A stretch of DNA of 64,000 bases from Lycorma delicatula (GCF_047948215.1 NC_134460.1:123331324-123395323); one strand, 5' to 3'; numbered from the stretch's first letter, positions 1 to 11,990 are shown. Numbers and translations: made by a program. Notes: generated by a model from the letters alone, not told the origin.

Positions 1-870
1 ATTAACTTTCTTATATTTTACATGATTTGCATTAACTTGAATTTATTATCTTAGTCGGCTATATGCAATTATTAATATGGAAACAATGTAACGAGTGGTA
101 TTAAGTTTTATAAATGATAAAATTTTATTACCTATCTTTTAATATATAAAGTTCTATTGTAAAGAAATGTTAAATATCAGCAGTTTTGTCATAAAAACAT
201 AACAATCCATAAAGCCATTATTATTTGTGTTAATCTATTAAATAAAACTCTATCGATTACAAATTAGAATAAAACAAAATTTATTATATAATTAATTAAT
301 TATCTTACATATTTTATTTTAATTACCAGTATAATTGAAATTATATACTATATTAATCGTAGAAAATTCAAATTTCTACCGAATTAAAGAATAAAATGAT
401 TTTTTTTATTAGCCGAACGTAATGTATATGAACAACGAGTTTGTTTCTGTCCTAGTCAAAAAAGAAAAAAAATGGTTGCATTGATTTTATTTGTCAGTCG
501 ATTTGTCATAATCACACGATTGACAGTAGTTATTTATTCTCTCCAAAAAGCATATCGGTGAATGGTACGTACAATATTGCACAAATATTCAGCAATATTT
601 CTATTTCCAGTTTATATGATTCCACAACAAGAAATTTACGCTTTCTTTGCTTTTACAGTTGTACTTTAATAATTTAGTAAAGATTGACAGCGATGAAGAA
701 TTTCGCTTATATTAATGCTAAATTTAATAAAAACTTTATTTTAATTTTTCCCGATTTCTACAGAATTCGCTGTCTTTCTTCCAGTAATTTTGATTGCTTT
801 CCGTTATTTAAAGTTTAATTAATGAATTCCTACTAAACATGTAACTTTAATCCTCACCATTAGCCGATTC
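1..870. other. AT-rich DNA, no gene seen
   Basis: Low-complexity A+T-rich sequence with frequent stops in all frames. I see no splice-flanked open stretch, repeat family or RNA gene here. Confidence 0.6.
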
Positions 871-879
871 AATGTCATG

Positions 880-1135
880 TTTATTTATCCTTTAATCAAT
901 TCGTGTGACTGTATCATGCCGTTTTCCCAACTACTCGGTATCTCAACTACAATATCACTCGTTAATTCCGCTTACTTCATTCCCCCTGCACCCCATAAGC
1001 GATCTAATGAACTTACCGTTTGCTTCTTCTTTGGAAAAAATCCACTATTTCTGCCACTAATAGCCTAGATTTATTTCTTCCATTTAAATCCAACATCTCA
1101 GCACCATACACTCCTGACAGCACTTCTATAAATTG
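880..1135 (-). pseudogene. Decayed LINE reverse transcriptase C-terminal fragment
   Basis: Read on the minus strand from about 1135 downwards, the translation gives GVYGAEMLDLNGRNKSRL followed by LLVAEIVDFFQRRSKR. This resembles the 'YGAE-W-L...K-R-L...E-M-F-RR' stretch that follows the reverse transcriptase domain in many insect non-LTR retrotransposons. Downstream residues DIVVEIPSSWENGM may correspond to the usual 'DIV..I...RWYGH' segment. The frame is broken by stops and indels, so it cannot be functional. The match is by eye and short. A plus-strand ORF over 877-1068 is probably a shadow of this relic. Confidence 0.4.
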
Positions 1136-1249
1136 TTATGTTAGCCTCCTTACAATCTTTCTATTTCATTGAACACAATTTAAGGCTTTTAACAGCTTTT
1201 CATTTATTCACCCTAGTATATATTTTATAAGTTATGTGAAAGGGGAGCC

Positions 1250-2010
1250 TGAATTGTGCCAGGAGAAGGCTAGGGAGATCGGATTGCTTTGAGATAGAGA
1301 ATGAATTGTGAGACAAGGAAATGTGATATCTCCACTTTTGTTTATAATAACTACGGATGGAATCGTTAAGAAAATCAAAAAGGAAATGGCAGAAGGAACG
1401 AGCAACTTGTTATTTGCAGACTACCTGGTTATATTGGGGAGTCTGAAAGAGTGTCTAATAAAAATGTGAAGTGAAGAAATTCAGAAATGCGGAATGTAGT
1501 TTAGTGTTGAGAAGAGTAAAGTGATTGTATAAGACAAAAAAAGAGAAATTCAATGGACGTAATTATGAATGGTAGAAAAATAGGAAGGATAAAAGAGTTT
1601 ACTTATATGCGAACAGTTTTTTCTGAGGATGGGATAATGGTTAAAGAAATAAGTAAAAGTGTACGTAAGACAAGTGGATTTTATCAGAGTCTGATTTGGA
1701 ACAAGGAGGTACCTTTTCAATGTAAGAGAGTAATGTAAAAAGTCTACCTTGTGCCAATTCTTACCTACGTGTTAGAAACCTGGGCAGGTGGCAGAAAGAT
1801 GTAGGGTCGAGTTCCAGAAATGAAATTCAAGAGAAGCATGCAAGTGAAGACAAGAAGGGATAGGGTAAGGAGCAGTATAATTAGAAAGAAACTGAAATTT
1901 GGAAGCCTTGTCGAGTCAACTGGAAGATCAAAATTGTTTGGGCATATTGAAAGGATGGATGAGAAAATACTACCAAACAGGATCATACGAACTCTTTCTT
2001 ATTACATCGC
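1250..2010 (+). pseudogene. Decayed LINE reverse transcriptase, 3' half
   Basis: This is the 3' part of the ORF2 reverse transcriptase of a non-LTR retrotransposon, which would copy its RNA at nicked chromosomal DNA. Visible pieces in order are RQGNVISPLLFIITTDGIVK near 1310-1375 (the 'RQG..SPLLF' block), then SNLLFADYLVIL with the catalytic box at 1413-1424. After that come NGRKIGRIKEFTYMRTVFSE (1568-1627), KTSGFYQSLIWNKEVPFQCK, the LTYVLETWAGG region near 1765-1790, and FKRSMQVKTRRDRVRSSIIR with LFGHIERMDEKILPNR at the end. The box reads FADY instead of FADD, so one metal-binding aspartate is lost, and there are several frame changes and stops. It is 5'-truncated and no clear 3' tail or target duplication was found. 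Clade not assigned. Confidence 0.75.
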
Positions 2011-2074
2011 ATTTAAAATTGAAATACAATTAATTGACCGAATTAATCCAATTAAACTAGAATGCAATGGATGA

Positions 2075-3780
2075 TTCTTTGAATATTAAAACGAAATTAT
2101 TTTACTGGAGGAATTAAATGTGGTTTTATTAATGTTTTAAAAAATGTTACTATAAAAAAGAATGTATAGTAAAATATTTACAAAATATGTTTAAAAAAAT
2201 GGTTCATCATTTAAACTCAGATTACTGTTTCTAACTGGGACTTGTTTTTTCCAGTCTGTTGTAGTAATACCTGCTACAAAAATTGTAATACTTTTTTCAT
2301 CTACACATTAGTACCAGTTTTACTCTTTTCTTTTCTAATCATTTTTTACTTAATCGATCTCATTTATACATGTTTTACAAAATTACTAGATATGATTTCA
2401 TATTAAAAATAAATTATATTTTAATGATTAAAAACCATAATTTTCATTAAAATATTCTTGTAGTGGAGTAAATATGTGTGCTCGTTAATTTATTAATGGA
2501 ATTTTTAAGTGGTAGCTGATAATTTACCTTTAAATTCTGAACATCTTCAGAATTTAAAGAAATCATAATTGACTTATTAATAATTAAACGATAATAAAAT
2601 AATACAGTATTTTTCTAAATATAATACCGATTTTTTTTTAAGAATATAGTGTTTTTTATGGTTAACAACCGAAGGTAATTTTTTAATTTAATTTATTTTA
2701 TACCACGTTACTTTTATTATTTTAATAAATTTAAAAACTATAATTTTTGTTAATAATAAATAAAAAAGTTCACAAAAATTGTATAACTTCCCCGTCTATT
2801 AATAAAAAATATTAAGAGTCTTAAAAAATGTAAAGTCTATTAATAAAAATTAAAAGAGTTAAGGACAAAACCAAAACAAAAAAAAAAAAACAGAATAAAT
2901 ATTTTTTAGAGATGGGGGATAAATTTTAAGAAAATTTTTCTAAAAATATTCATATACATATCAAAAACTTAACAAATTATCTTAAGTATATTTTTTTAGA
3001 AATCTAACATATCCTTCAATAAAGGCTAAAATAAGAAACTTTTCTTCATTTTAAGTTCGGGATCTATAATTTAAAAATAATAACAATATATGTTTCTTGG
3101 TAGCTTTATACACGAAGAAAATAAATGAAGAACTTTCAAAGAAATTTTGGATAATATTTAAATTAAAGGGAGATAGAACAAAAAACATATAATTCAATTT
3201 TAAGAGGTAGGGGTTGATTTTTTAGAAAAACTAATATGTACGGAATTTTACTTTCTTAAAAAATTTAAAAAAAGCTTATTTCAATTAAATGATTAAATTA
3301 ATTAATTTATTTAAAGTACATAATATTTTTTTTCAAATATTAATTAAAGTACATATTATTAATTATGACACTGTTCTTTTTTTTAATTTTATTTATCTAT
3401 TACAATTGTTAGGCTTAAGTCTAATTATTAGATAATACTATTAAGTTTTTGAACAGTGAACTATGCAATAATAATGTTAACAATAATAATTATTTCTTTT
3501 TTTGTAATCCGTAACGAAAATGAAACTTCTAAACATTTTTGTCATTAAATAATCAATTTCTCGTATACTTAAGAATAAACAACAAAAGTGTTGTTTATTA
3601 TCATACGTGTTAAAAATATCATACGATATTTTTAAAAGGAAAATCTTATTTATGTGATTTTTATACAGATGTCATTCGCGTATCAAAAAAGAGTGTTAAA
3701 ATATTTAACAATAATTGGAAAAAAACGGTTGGCCTAAACTATGTCATTTATACAATGACGAAATATTAAATTCGTGTTAA
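2075..3780. other. AT-rich DNA, no gene seen
   Basis: Very A+T-rich with homopolymer runs. A polypyrimidine-AG sequence near 2255-2270 resembles a 3' splice site, but no open exon with a donor follows. Confidence 0.55.
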
Positions 3781-3981
3781 AACGGGGGCTTGATTAGCTC
3801 GGTCAACAAAAATTCAGTTATAGAAAATTCAACGGAAAGTGGGGAGTGAAGTGGTTTTTCCATGGCCTTCTACTCAAAACTGAACATCCTGCAGTGTATC
3901 ACCAGGCTAAGAACATTAAATGCAGGTGTAATCCAGCCCTATAATTCCCACCTACATTCAACAACAGGGTCTAGTTGTACC

Positions 3982-4047
3982 ACTAAATCAGTATACTTGT
4001 CATTTTTACGAAAGATGTGTTAAATGAGAAAAATGCGTTTATTTACC
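3982..4047 (-). pseudogene. Short mariner transposase fragment (same family as 5322-6628)
   Basis: About 65 bp here match 6352-6417 closely; both contain AAATCAGTATACTTGTCAT followed by CGAAAGATGTGTT. On the minus strand it reads HIFRKNDKYTDL, the N-terminal transposase segment also seen in the mariner at 5322-6628. The flanking 3830-3980 stretch is less A+T-rich than its surroundings and I do not recognise it. It is too small to code for anything; it shows that a second copy of the same transposon once lay here. Confidence 0.6.
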
Positions 4048-4049
4048 GA

Positions 4050-5165
4050 AAAAACATCTACCAGTGAACATCATTACTCTCACAGAAAGCAATTATCATT
4101 GGAAATTATTTTAATTCAGACGTTTTACATACATTGCAATCGTAAAAAGGTCTGGTTCACATATTGTTAAGCAAAATTAATATAGCAAACTCTGCTGAAA
4201 ATTCATACACTATCTGTTATATACGCCTTTTATTAGTATAGGATGGTAGTAGGGTCGTCATAAAAACAAAATCTTAATAGAATTTAACCGTTTCAATTGA
4301 AGGTACATTATTTAAAATAAAAATCTTCTTAAACAAAGCAGGTCAATTTTTATTCCAAAAATTAAGTAAATGTTTATGATAACTGTGATTTATAATTGAA
4401 AACCAGGTTATGACATATTGCATCGTGATTACAAAAAACTGTTGGAAATTCCATTGTTAGAAACGAAATTGTTTCATGAAGTTCATAAATTCATAATTTT
4501 TTCATTAGTAGAAATCGTTTCAAACAAATTTGTTTTAAACATTAGAATCGTTTAAAATGTCACAGTAATAATTTTAATAAATTGTAGCATCTATTTTCTC
4601 CAGGATAAATGTTTTAGATGTTATCATTCATATAAATATTAAATTTCATAGCTTTTGGTAGAATGAGAAAGATAGAGAAAATTACCCATTCAAAGTCACT
4701 TTTTAAAATAATATTGACGATGATCTGAATCAAGATTTCAAAATATGCTTTACGAAAAATTTGTTGCAACCTTAAAACCCTTTACATTTGGCTCAATAAT
4801 GTTTCAATATAACGAAAAAATATGACATAAAAACATATATTACGTTGAGTGTAGTGGAGTTCAGGGTTTAGATTTCAAAAAAAATAAAATAAATACGCTT
4901 TTAATTAAAAAATATATAAAATATGTTTGCAATAAAAAGGAAGAAAATAATATTTAAGTTTAATGAATTGTAATATCATAAGAAATGTAATTTTCATCTA
5001 AACATTTACAAAAATCATCTAGGTTCATGGAAAGTTCATAGCAAGGGATTAAATAATTATTTTAATAAAATTAATCGTTAATAGATGTTAATTAATGTTA
5101 ATAGAAAGGATTTGAACAATTTAGGTTATTATATTTATCTACAATTTCACGCGATAATTTACATC
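4050..5165. other. AT-rich DNA, no gene seen
   Basis: No recognisable coding, repeat or RNA features by eye. Confidence 0.55.
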
Positions 5166-5170
5166 GCGTG

Positions 5171-5212
5171 CAGAGGGCAGCCTTCAGTCAAGTGTCTGAA
5201 GACAAAAAAAAT
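5171..5212 (+). mobile_element. Tiny LINE 3' end with A-run
   Basis: The stretch ends CAGTCAAGTGTCTGAAGAC followed by eight As. The LINE copy at 51545-51897 ends CAGTCAAATGACTGAAGAC followed by As, so this is probably an extremely 5'-truncated copy of that LINE family. No coding capacity remains. Confidence 0.5.
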
Positions 5213-5321
5213 TTACATCATTTACAAATTAGATTGAATTTCTATCAAATTCAATTTGGAGATTCATCTGGAGAAATTTTTAACAAAAGAAAGCACTTAT
5301 TAACGTCAGGTTGAGATTATA

Positions 5322-6628
5322 CAATACCTTCGGAAAGTTGCTGTGCACTTGAATTATGGAAGTGTAATAACGAACTTTCTTAATTATTACTTTGTATTTT
5401 TATCTCATTATTTTATAGAAACGGATATTAAAATAACTAAAATAGTTTAAAAAAGGTGTTGCAACTGATCTCTTCCAACATCAATATAACACTTCACCCG
5501 CTTCAATTTGTTTTCAAACACTTCAACCAGCTGATTTGCTGGAATGCCTTGTACGTATGCCGTTAGTGTGGTTTTTAGTTTGTCAATTGAAAGTGGTCTT
5601 TTACAATACTCTACTTGTTCCGCTGATCCCCATCGAAAGTAATCTGGGGGAGTTAGATCGGGCAATCGCACAGACCACAAACCACTTGAAATGATTCATT
5701 CACCAAAGACATTTTATAAAATAGTCATTGACCTGTTAGGTGTGTGCACTGTGATGCCATATTGTTAGAATCAACCGTGACTGAATTCCATTTCTATTAA
5801 CTAATTAGTGAAATTTATTAAAACAGCAAAATAACGATCACTGTATTTTCAAAAAAGATTGGACCCAGAATGCGCGTTTTACTCACCCCGATTCAGATTC
5901 CTATTTTCGCTTCGTGTAAAGATTGTTTGTGCAATTCATTGGGGTTAGTTATCACCCACCGTCATGCATTTTGTGAATTAATATAACCCCCCAGATGAAA
6001 CTACGCTTCATCAAAACAACGTAATATCGAGGATACCAACGGAATTTTGGACTATGTGTTTTTAAAAACACATTACATTGTAGGGGAAAAGTTTCAGGAT
6101 TTTTCTTACAGCTTTAAGTGCAGTAGCGATTCCGACATCTTGTTCCGCTAAATTACGGATTGACTTTGATAGACTTTCAGTCATAGCATCCGAAATATCA
6201 AGCAGGTTCTATTCGTTTATTTTAGGTGGTTCTTCCTCTTCGATCAGCGTCCTCAACAGAGTCTGTTCTTCGAAATCTTTCGATAAAAGTTTGAACTGCA
6301 TTGCGGTGAGGAACAGGAATATTATGAAAATTTTCAGAAAACTAGTCATTCGCTAAATCAGTATACTTGTCATCTTCACGAAAGATGTGTTCAACGAGAA
6401 CAATGCGTTCCTCTACCTAAAGAACCAATACGTTTCTCGCAACTATTGATTCCGCTAAATGAAACAACACGAAACGAAACGAAGCACGTTGAATCACAAC
6501 TCAAATGCTGACGTTTTGGGTTATTACTCAGCAACGCTCAATGAAACCACAGGGCAACCAACCTGACGCCGAAAGAACAGAATGCACCACATAATTCTAA
6601 GGCATAACGTGACTTTCCGAACACTCTG
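5322..6628 (-). mobile_element. Full-length mariner-type transposon, decayed
   Basis: A 1307-bp Tc1/mariner element. Ends: 5322 starts CAATACCTTCGGAAAGT and 6628 ends with the reverse complement of CAGAGTGTTCGGAAAGT, so the imperfect TIRs share TTCGGAAAGT. A TA lies immediately outside both ends (5320-5321, 6629-6630), the usual mariner target duplication. The minus strand carries the relic transposase: ERIVLVEHIFREDDKYTDL-like N-terminal residues near 6410-6350, NAVQTFIERFRRTDSVEDAD near 6300-6240, and a C-terminal stretch SVRLPDLTPPDYFRWG at about 5675-5630, followed by PLSIDKLKTTLTAY. The final ORF part is open at 5447-5680. The middle is riddled with stops and the 'HDG' catalytic block was not found, so it is inactive. 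Confidence 0.75.
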
Positions 6629-6639
6629 TATATTTAAAT

Positions 6640-7950
6640 TAAGTAGTTTATGTAGCATATCACTAATAACAAGAAAAACTACCGTGAAACTTTTCCGCTG
6701 ACGTCAAGCCGACTTGAATGCAAACCATCGATAAATCAAGCAGCATAGTACCAGACGAAGCATGTTAACAAACACACACGCACTCGCGCACCCTCTCACT
6801 CTTTCTCTCTCTTTGTCTATTTGCCAAACTTTAGTATATTTAAAATCACATACCTTTGAAATAACTAATTTTCTACTAAAAACAGCTTATTACATTTTAT
6901 TGTCCTATTCAATGAATGTGTAAACAAATTTTTAATTCGCTCGCTAGCTTATCGAAAAAGAGATTAAAAATCGATGGCAATCTCTTTTACCATCCACCGT
7001 CGACAAAACGACTGACAAGAAATACATATAGCAACTTAACATATATCACAGTACATATCTGTTTAAAGAGCATTTGAAAAAAATGTTTACATAAAAAAAT
7101 TCAGGGTACTAAAACCCCAACTTATATTGTGACCATTTAATATACTTTCTAATTAGTTTCAAAGTAGCCTACAGTACATAATAAATATTGAACTCGCACC
7201 ACAAGATAATTTTGTTTTTGAAAAAATGTATAAATTTTGTTTTTCTTTTGTTTTCTTTTTTAGTGTACCACTATTGAGTTATTTAAGAGTTACTAGGTAT
7301 TTTTAAAACTGGTTGTGAGAAATATTAAATGATTGCCATTTTGGTTAAAGCTGTTATAATTCGGAGATTTTTAAAAACGATTTGTTTAAATGGACTTTAA
7401 AATCAAAATCCTATCCTTTCTATTTAAACATTTTAAATTGGTCCTCATGTCAGCTTGGGATAAAATGGTCTCATACCAAAAAAATAAATCATAGAGAACC
7501 TTAAAAAGAAATTTGCTAAAGTTCGTTTTTTTATGTTTAAATGAAAACATAGTTATATATTGAAGTTCATTAAATAAAAGTTATTTAAGGGTTCCTATAT
7601 TTTATTAAAATTCTATAAATTTAAAAGTATGATTACTATTTATTTAACGACAAACATTACATTGTTAAATGATAATTTAACAATTTTTTTTTTATTGATT
7701 TCCTGGTCGTAAAAAAGATTTTCTGCTTAGCACGAGAATTTTTACTCTAACAATTTTTTTAATAAAGATTTTCATATTCTAACTATATTTACTATATTTC
7801 TTTAAAAAAAAATTAAATAAAAATATATATCTTGGAATTCGAAAATGTAATCTATAAAAATAATATATATATATATACATAAATTAATATATAAATTATA
7901 AATTTATACATATATGATAAGTGAAACTTTACGTTAACAAACTGGCAAAT
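6640..7950. other. Transposon-free DNA, no gene assigned
   Basis: Contains a CA/CT-rich simple stretch at about 6771-6815 and a short (TA)n at 7862-7879. No transposon signature was seen. It lies downstream (in minus-strand sense) of the candidate exon at 7958-8048, so it would be intron if that exon is real. Confidence 0.5.
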
Positions 7951-7957
7951 TAATTAC

Positions 7958-8048
7958 CTGTGGTTTATAGCGGAAATGCATCGTACATGTGTAAAATGAT
8001 CGAACTCGTTATTCAGCATTAGATTTCTATCAACGACAGAGTATCTAT
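7958..8048 (-). CDS. Candidate internal exon of an unidentified host gene
   Basis: On the minus strand a strong 3' splice signal (a pyrimidine-rich tract reading TTTCTGTTTCTCATTCCCAG, 8068-8049) is followed by 91 nt and then a good donor (ACCACAG|GTAATTA, junction at 7958/7957). Exactly one reading frame is open across the whole 91 nt: two bases of a split codon, 29 codons and two bases. It starts RYSVVDRNLMLNN and continues EFDHFTHVRCISAINH. The other two frames contain stops. The base composition is less A+T-rich than the flanks. I do not recognise the protein. No partner exon was found in the window, so introns would have to be long. It could still be chance, because 91 nt is short; transcript data would decide. 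Confidence 0.4.
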
Positions 8049-8059
8049 CTGGGAATGAG

Positions 8060-9745
8060 AAACAGAAATAATATATTACGTTAGTTGGTTACCCTGATTT
8101 AATGTTAGATTTTAATGACTTTGTGTATATTATAAATTTTTAGGATATTTTCATTTTTCAACCGCCATGACGGTCTCTTCTTACAAATAACTTAAAGTAA
8201 AAAGGTATTTACCTTAAATCTGTAAAGGTAATTTATTTCATTTTACTGCGACTGCAATTAAGATTTAAATTAAAAATTATCATTATTAATTTTTCATGTT
8301 TATTAGTAAATATTATAATTAATTCAAAGCGATGGTGTTAAAGTTTTATTCATATCATACTGAACAATTTTAAAATTTGAATCCCATTCAATAAATTAAG
8401 CTTTAGAGCATATAGGTTATATTGATACAAATATGATTTACTAGTTTTTATAGAAAATAATAATTAAACTGAAGTATTTAAATTTAAAACTTTTACAGTG
8501 AAATATCTTACATAATTTCTATTTTCATTGCAAAGTAAAATGAGAGCACTCTAATCACTAGCTGTACATTCGGAGTGCATTACATGCTAGAAATTACTCT
8601 AAAGATTATTAAAAGCTTTTATTTTAATGTGTTCAGAATAAAGAGAAAAAATCAGTAATGGAAGATAAAATAAGAGGGTGACGCTTAACATACTTTCACA
8701 TAAAGTAAAAATTTACAACGAAAATTGTATTTCTAACGTGTAACAAATCATTCATTAGTATTTACTAAATATAATTTAATCTGAAAAAATAGATTATTTA
8801 TCTATTTATTTTCTGCTTTTTACTTTTTTCACATTTAGTAATTTTATAGAGATATGATGTGTTTTAAAACGATATTGAACTGAAAATATACTAGCTTAAA
8901 TATTAGAATTAAAGTGATTTATGCTTACATCTCAAGCACTAATATAAATGGACTACTCTGCTTTTATAGGTCGTTAATTTTTTTTTTTGGTCTCAAAATA
9001 AAATTTAAAATCAGTTGCAATATTAAAGAAACCATAAGTAAATATTATCACATACAGAGAGACTTCATCGAAGCTCTTCGAAAATTACATATTACTATTC
9101 TTGTACAGAACATTCAATGTATACACACAAAGTTAAGGCAGAAAACAGTGCCATTCAAGGCTCAACACAAAACAAAAACAAAGTATTAATAAACAAGAGA
9201 AATGATGAAATAATGACAGAGAGAAAAAATAATAATATAAACAAAATTAATAACGAAAAAAAAAACAACTAAAATTCAATGAAGTGAAATAATGAATTGA
9301 TGGGTAATATTCAGTTGATGCAGTTCCAACTCAAATTACATAAAGTCACCAAGGATTACATATTACTACGAATTACATAAACACGTAGAGTCGTTTTAGC
9401 CTTCTAACATCTTCTTTATTCTTTAGAAAAGCGTTTCTCAATCTAGGAGTCGCGTGATATGAAATTAGCCAACTAATTTACACGTATACAATAATGAAAT
9501 CAGACCGATTATATAACTTTACCTTCTAGAGCAATAGTTCTGCTATATCGCTATCTAGACGGAACAGTAAAATCTCTTCTTTTCCGTACAGAAGTCAGAT
9601 GGATATCGAGGGGGATAGTGTTATAATCGGGTATTGGAATTGCAAGATCAATTAATAATAATTTTCTAGAATAAACCAACACAATTCTCAATGTATTTTT
9701 ACAGAACAATGAGTGTATTTAGTTAATAATTATATTAATAAAAAG
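8060..9745. other. AT-rich DNA, no gene seen
   Basis: No transposon or coding signature. A 91-aa ORF at 8914-9189 has a low-complexity composition with no motif and is probably chance. Confidence 0.5.
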
Positions 9746-9753
9746 TAGCACAG

Positions 9754-10455
9754 GGAAACGGGAAATTTTGAAAGTAGTAGTGGCAGCCCTGAGGAGCTGG
9801 CAGAAAGGTGGAAGTGGGATCGTTCTGTGCACAACTACCTACCATTTAGTAATCATGGACCAGTGGGCCGGTACACAACGTGCATTTACCGTGAAAGCAT
9901 TTTATAATGGTGACATTGAAATTGCTTTCCAACGGGAATTCCAACGTCATTACAATTTAGGAAGTTATGGTCGCGTTCCATCTTGTGCTACGCCATCAAG
10001 ACTTGGGTTGAGAATTTCGAGGAGACGGGTTCAGCTCTAAAAAAGAAATTGACCACCAGGAGGTTAACGAACCCCAGAAAAACATTGAAGCAGTTCGGGC
10101 TGAAATGGAAAAAGTCGACGACGATCGGCGAGGAAATACGCAACAGCAATGAACTTAAACCGAAAAACAGTCCACCTAATGCTTCACAGCGATTTGAAGT
10201 TTCACGTTTACAAAATTCAAGCTGTACAGGAACTAAAACCATCAAACAACGTGATTTTGTGAATTCCCATGAAAGTGTTTCAAAGTGCCATGTTAAATCT
10301 CAGCATTCGCTTCCAGGAATGCATACTTTCTAATGGCCATTATCTTTTGGACATTGTTTTTAAAAATTGAAATTTTTTGTGTTGGGACACTAAATAGCAT
10401 GTAAATTCATTTTTTTTTTACTTTTGTGAGGGTTAATTAAACATTTCCCGTTTCC
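9754..10455 (+). mobile_element. Internally deleted mariner (non-autonomous, short)
   Basis: A ~700-bp element bounded by a perfect 13-bp TIR, GGAAACGGGAAAT at 9754-9766 and its reverse complement at 10443-10455. The plus strand starts a transposase at the ATG near 9856 (MDQWAGTQRAFTVKAFYNGD), then QREFQRHYN, and after a frame change AIKTWVENFEETGSALKKK and IEAVRAEMEK. It continues with HSDLKFHVYKIQAVQELKPS, the helix-turn-helix region of this transposase type. It then jumps, near 10258, to a C-terminal end LSIRFQECILSNGHYLLDIV. The whole catalytic core with the three acidic residues is missing, and the rest has frameshifts. Full elements of this sort are around 1.3 kb. It may have been moved by a transposase supplied in trans. 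Confidence 0.75.
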
Positions 10456-10589
10456 TTATACTATACTGCATATCTAACAAAATTAATAAACATAAGTGAA
10501 TGAATAACTTCAATAATAATTAGAATTCTAGGACTAATTCATGAATGAAAAACAGGAATTTTAGAATGAAGAAAAAAAATTAATAAAAA

Positions 10590-11990
10590 ATGGAGGTAGG
10601 ACTAAGTAAATGCAAAATAAACGCCATTGTGAGGGGAAAGATCCGCCAGGCGCAGAATTACGACTTGCAGCCCAGGGTAGGATAGAAGTAATGAAAGAAG
10701 AGGACGTGTAGAAGTAACTAGGATGCGATCAAACGATAAAATTGGAGCACAAAGCCATTAAGGAAAGTTTAAGAAAACGTATGAAAAGAGATTAAAATTA
10801 ATTTTAAAATCGGAACTTAATGGGAAAAATAAAGTGAAGGCAGTGAACACATATGCAGTAACAATACTCACGTATGCGTTAGGTATAATAAAATACAGTG
10901 AGGCAGATTTAGACGAATTGAACAGAATCACTAGAAAAATATTCTACCAAGGAAAGTCCCACCACATCCTCTCGTCAAAAGAAAGATTTACGCTCCCGAG
11001 AAAGGAAGGTGGAAGAGGAGAACTGGTATTAAAAATATATGTTACGGCCAGAACGAAAACTTAAGGGATTACTACCGTAGCAGGCATAACCCCTTCTATC
11101 AAGCCAACGTAGCGGCAGACCAAAACTATACGCCATTGAACCTAGCCAACAGGACCAACAACGTAGAACATAAGAAAGAGAGCGATGCAGATAAAATTCT
11201 AGAAGGGGAAGAAAAGAGCTGCATGGAAAATATAGGCACTGGAGTCGACAAAGCAGCTTCAAATAATTGGCTTGTGCAGGGAAAGTTACATTCTGAGACG
11301 GAGGGGTTTATACGTAGCATATAAGATCGAGTGGTAGCAACGAGAAATTTTAAGATTTATTCTTAAAGAAGATATCAACAACAAATGTAGGCTATGTATG
11401 CAACACAATGAAACAATAAACCATATAATCACCGGTTGTCCGATTCTAGCTCCGACGGAGTACACCAGGAGGGACAACAACTCTGCGATAGATACATGTT
11501 AGAGTTTCAAAAAGGGCCCTACTATACTTATGAGCCAGCCTCCTTTTTGGAGAACAACGCAAAAATTTTCTGGAACCACAGAATTGTAACAGAAAAATCC
11601 ATCAACTGTAATAAACCAGATATAGTAGTAATTGATAAAATGGAAAAAGTAATTTACCTAACAGACGTAGCCATCCCACCAAGTAACAATATCAACACTA
11701 AACGCAATGAGAAGCTGCAGAAATATACAGATCTTGCTTTTGAAATTAAAGAAATGTGGAATCAAAATGAAGTTTATATGATTCCGATAATTATATCTGC
11801 GGAGGGAATAATACCATCTACTTTGCACAACAATCTTGATAAACTGAAGATACAGTGGAAGATCCACGCGCTAATGCAAAGGAGCGTGATAATTGACACC
11901 TGCCATGTTGCCCGGAAGGCACTTAGTCAACAATAGCAAGCCTAATCTGGTTGGTATAAATTACTTCGAGTTTAAGGAATGTCACAGGCA
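10590..11990 (+). mobile_element. 3' half of an R4/Dong-like LINE with restriction-like endonuclease
   Basis: A 5'-truncated non-LTR retrotransposon of the group that cuts its target with a C-terminal restriction-like endonuclease rather than an AP endonuclease. In order: reverse transcriptase thumb-like region (GLSKCKINAIVRGKI, then KAVNTYAVTILTYALGIIKY near 10834-10895, then ERFTLPRKEGGRG); linker KAASNNWLVQGKLHSETEGF near 11255-11310 and RVVATRNF; zinc knuckle CRLCMQHNETINHIITGC (CX2CX8HX4C) near 11386-11440 followed by PILAPTEYTRR. The endonuclease lies in the open 11436-11936 segment, with KPDIVVID from 11613 and VIYLTDVAIP, the PD-(D/E)XK-type core, then KYTDLAFEIKEMWNQNE. The endonuclease segment is uninterrupted, but upstream frames are broken, so the copy is dead. 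The part after 11936 is probably 3' untranslated sequence. Confidence 0.8.
11436..11936 (+). pseudogene. LINE C-terminal restriction-like endonuclease segment (open, in a dead element)
   Basis: The longest intact stretch of the R4/Dong-like LINE, 166 codons in one frame, running to the stop after RKALSQQ. It contains the proposed catalytic residues of the endonuclease fold (D in KPDIVVID, D in TDVAIP, K in EKLQKY), which in this family nick the genomic target to start reverse transcription. Family residue roles are known from related elements, not shown here. The zinc knuckle just upstream is in the same frame but separated by a stop. The ATG at 11436 is not a real start. Confidence 0.7.
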
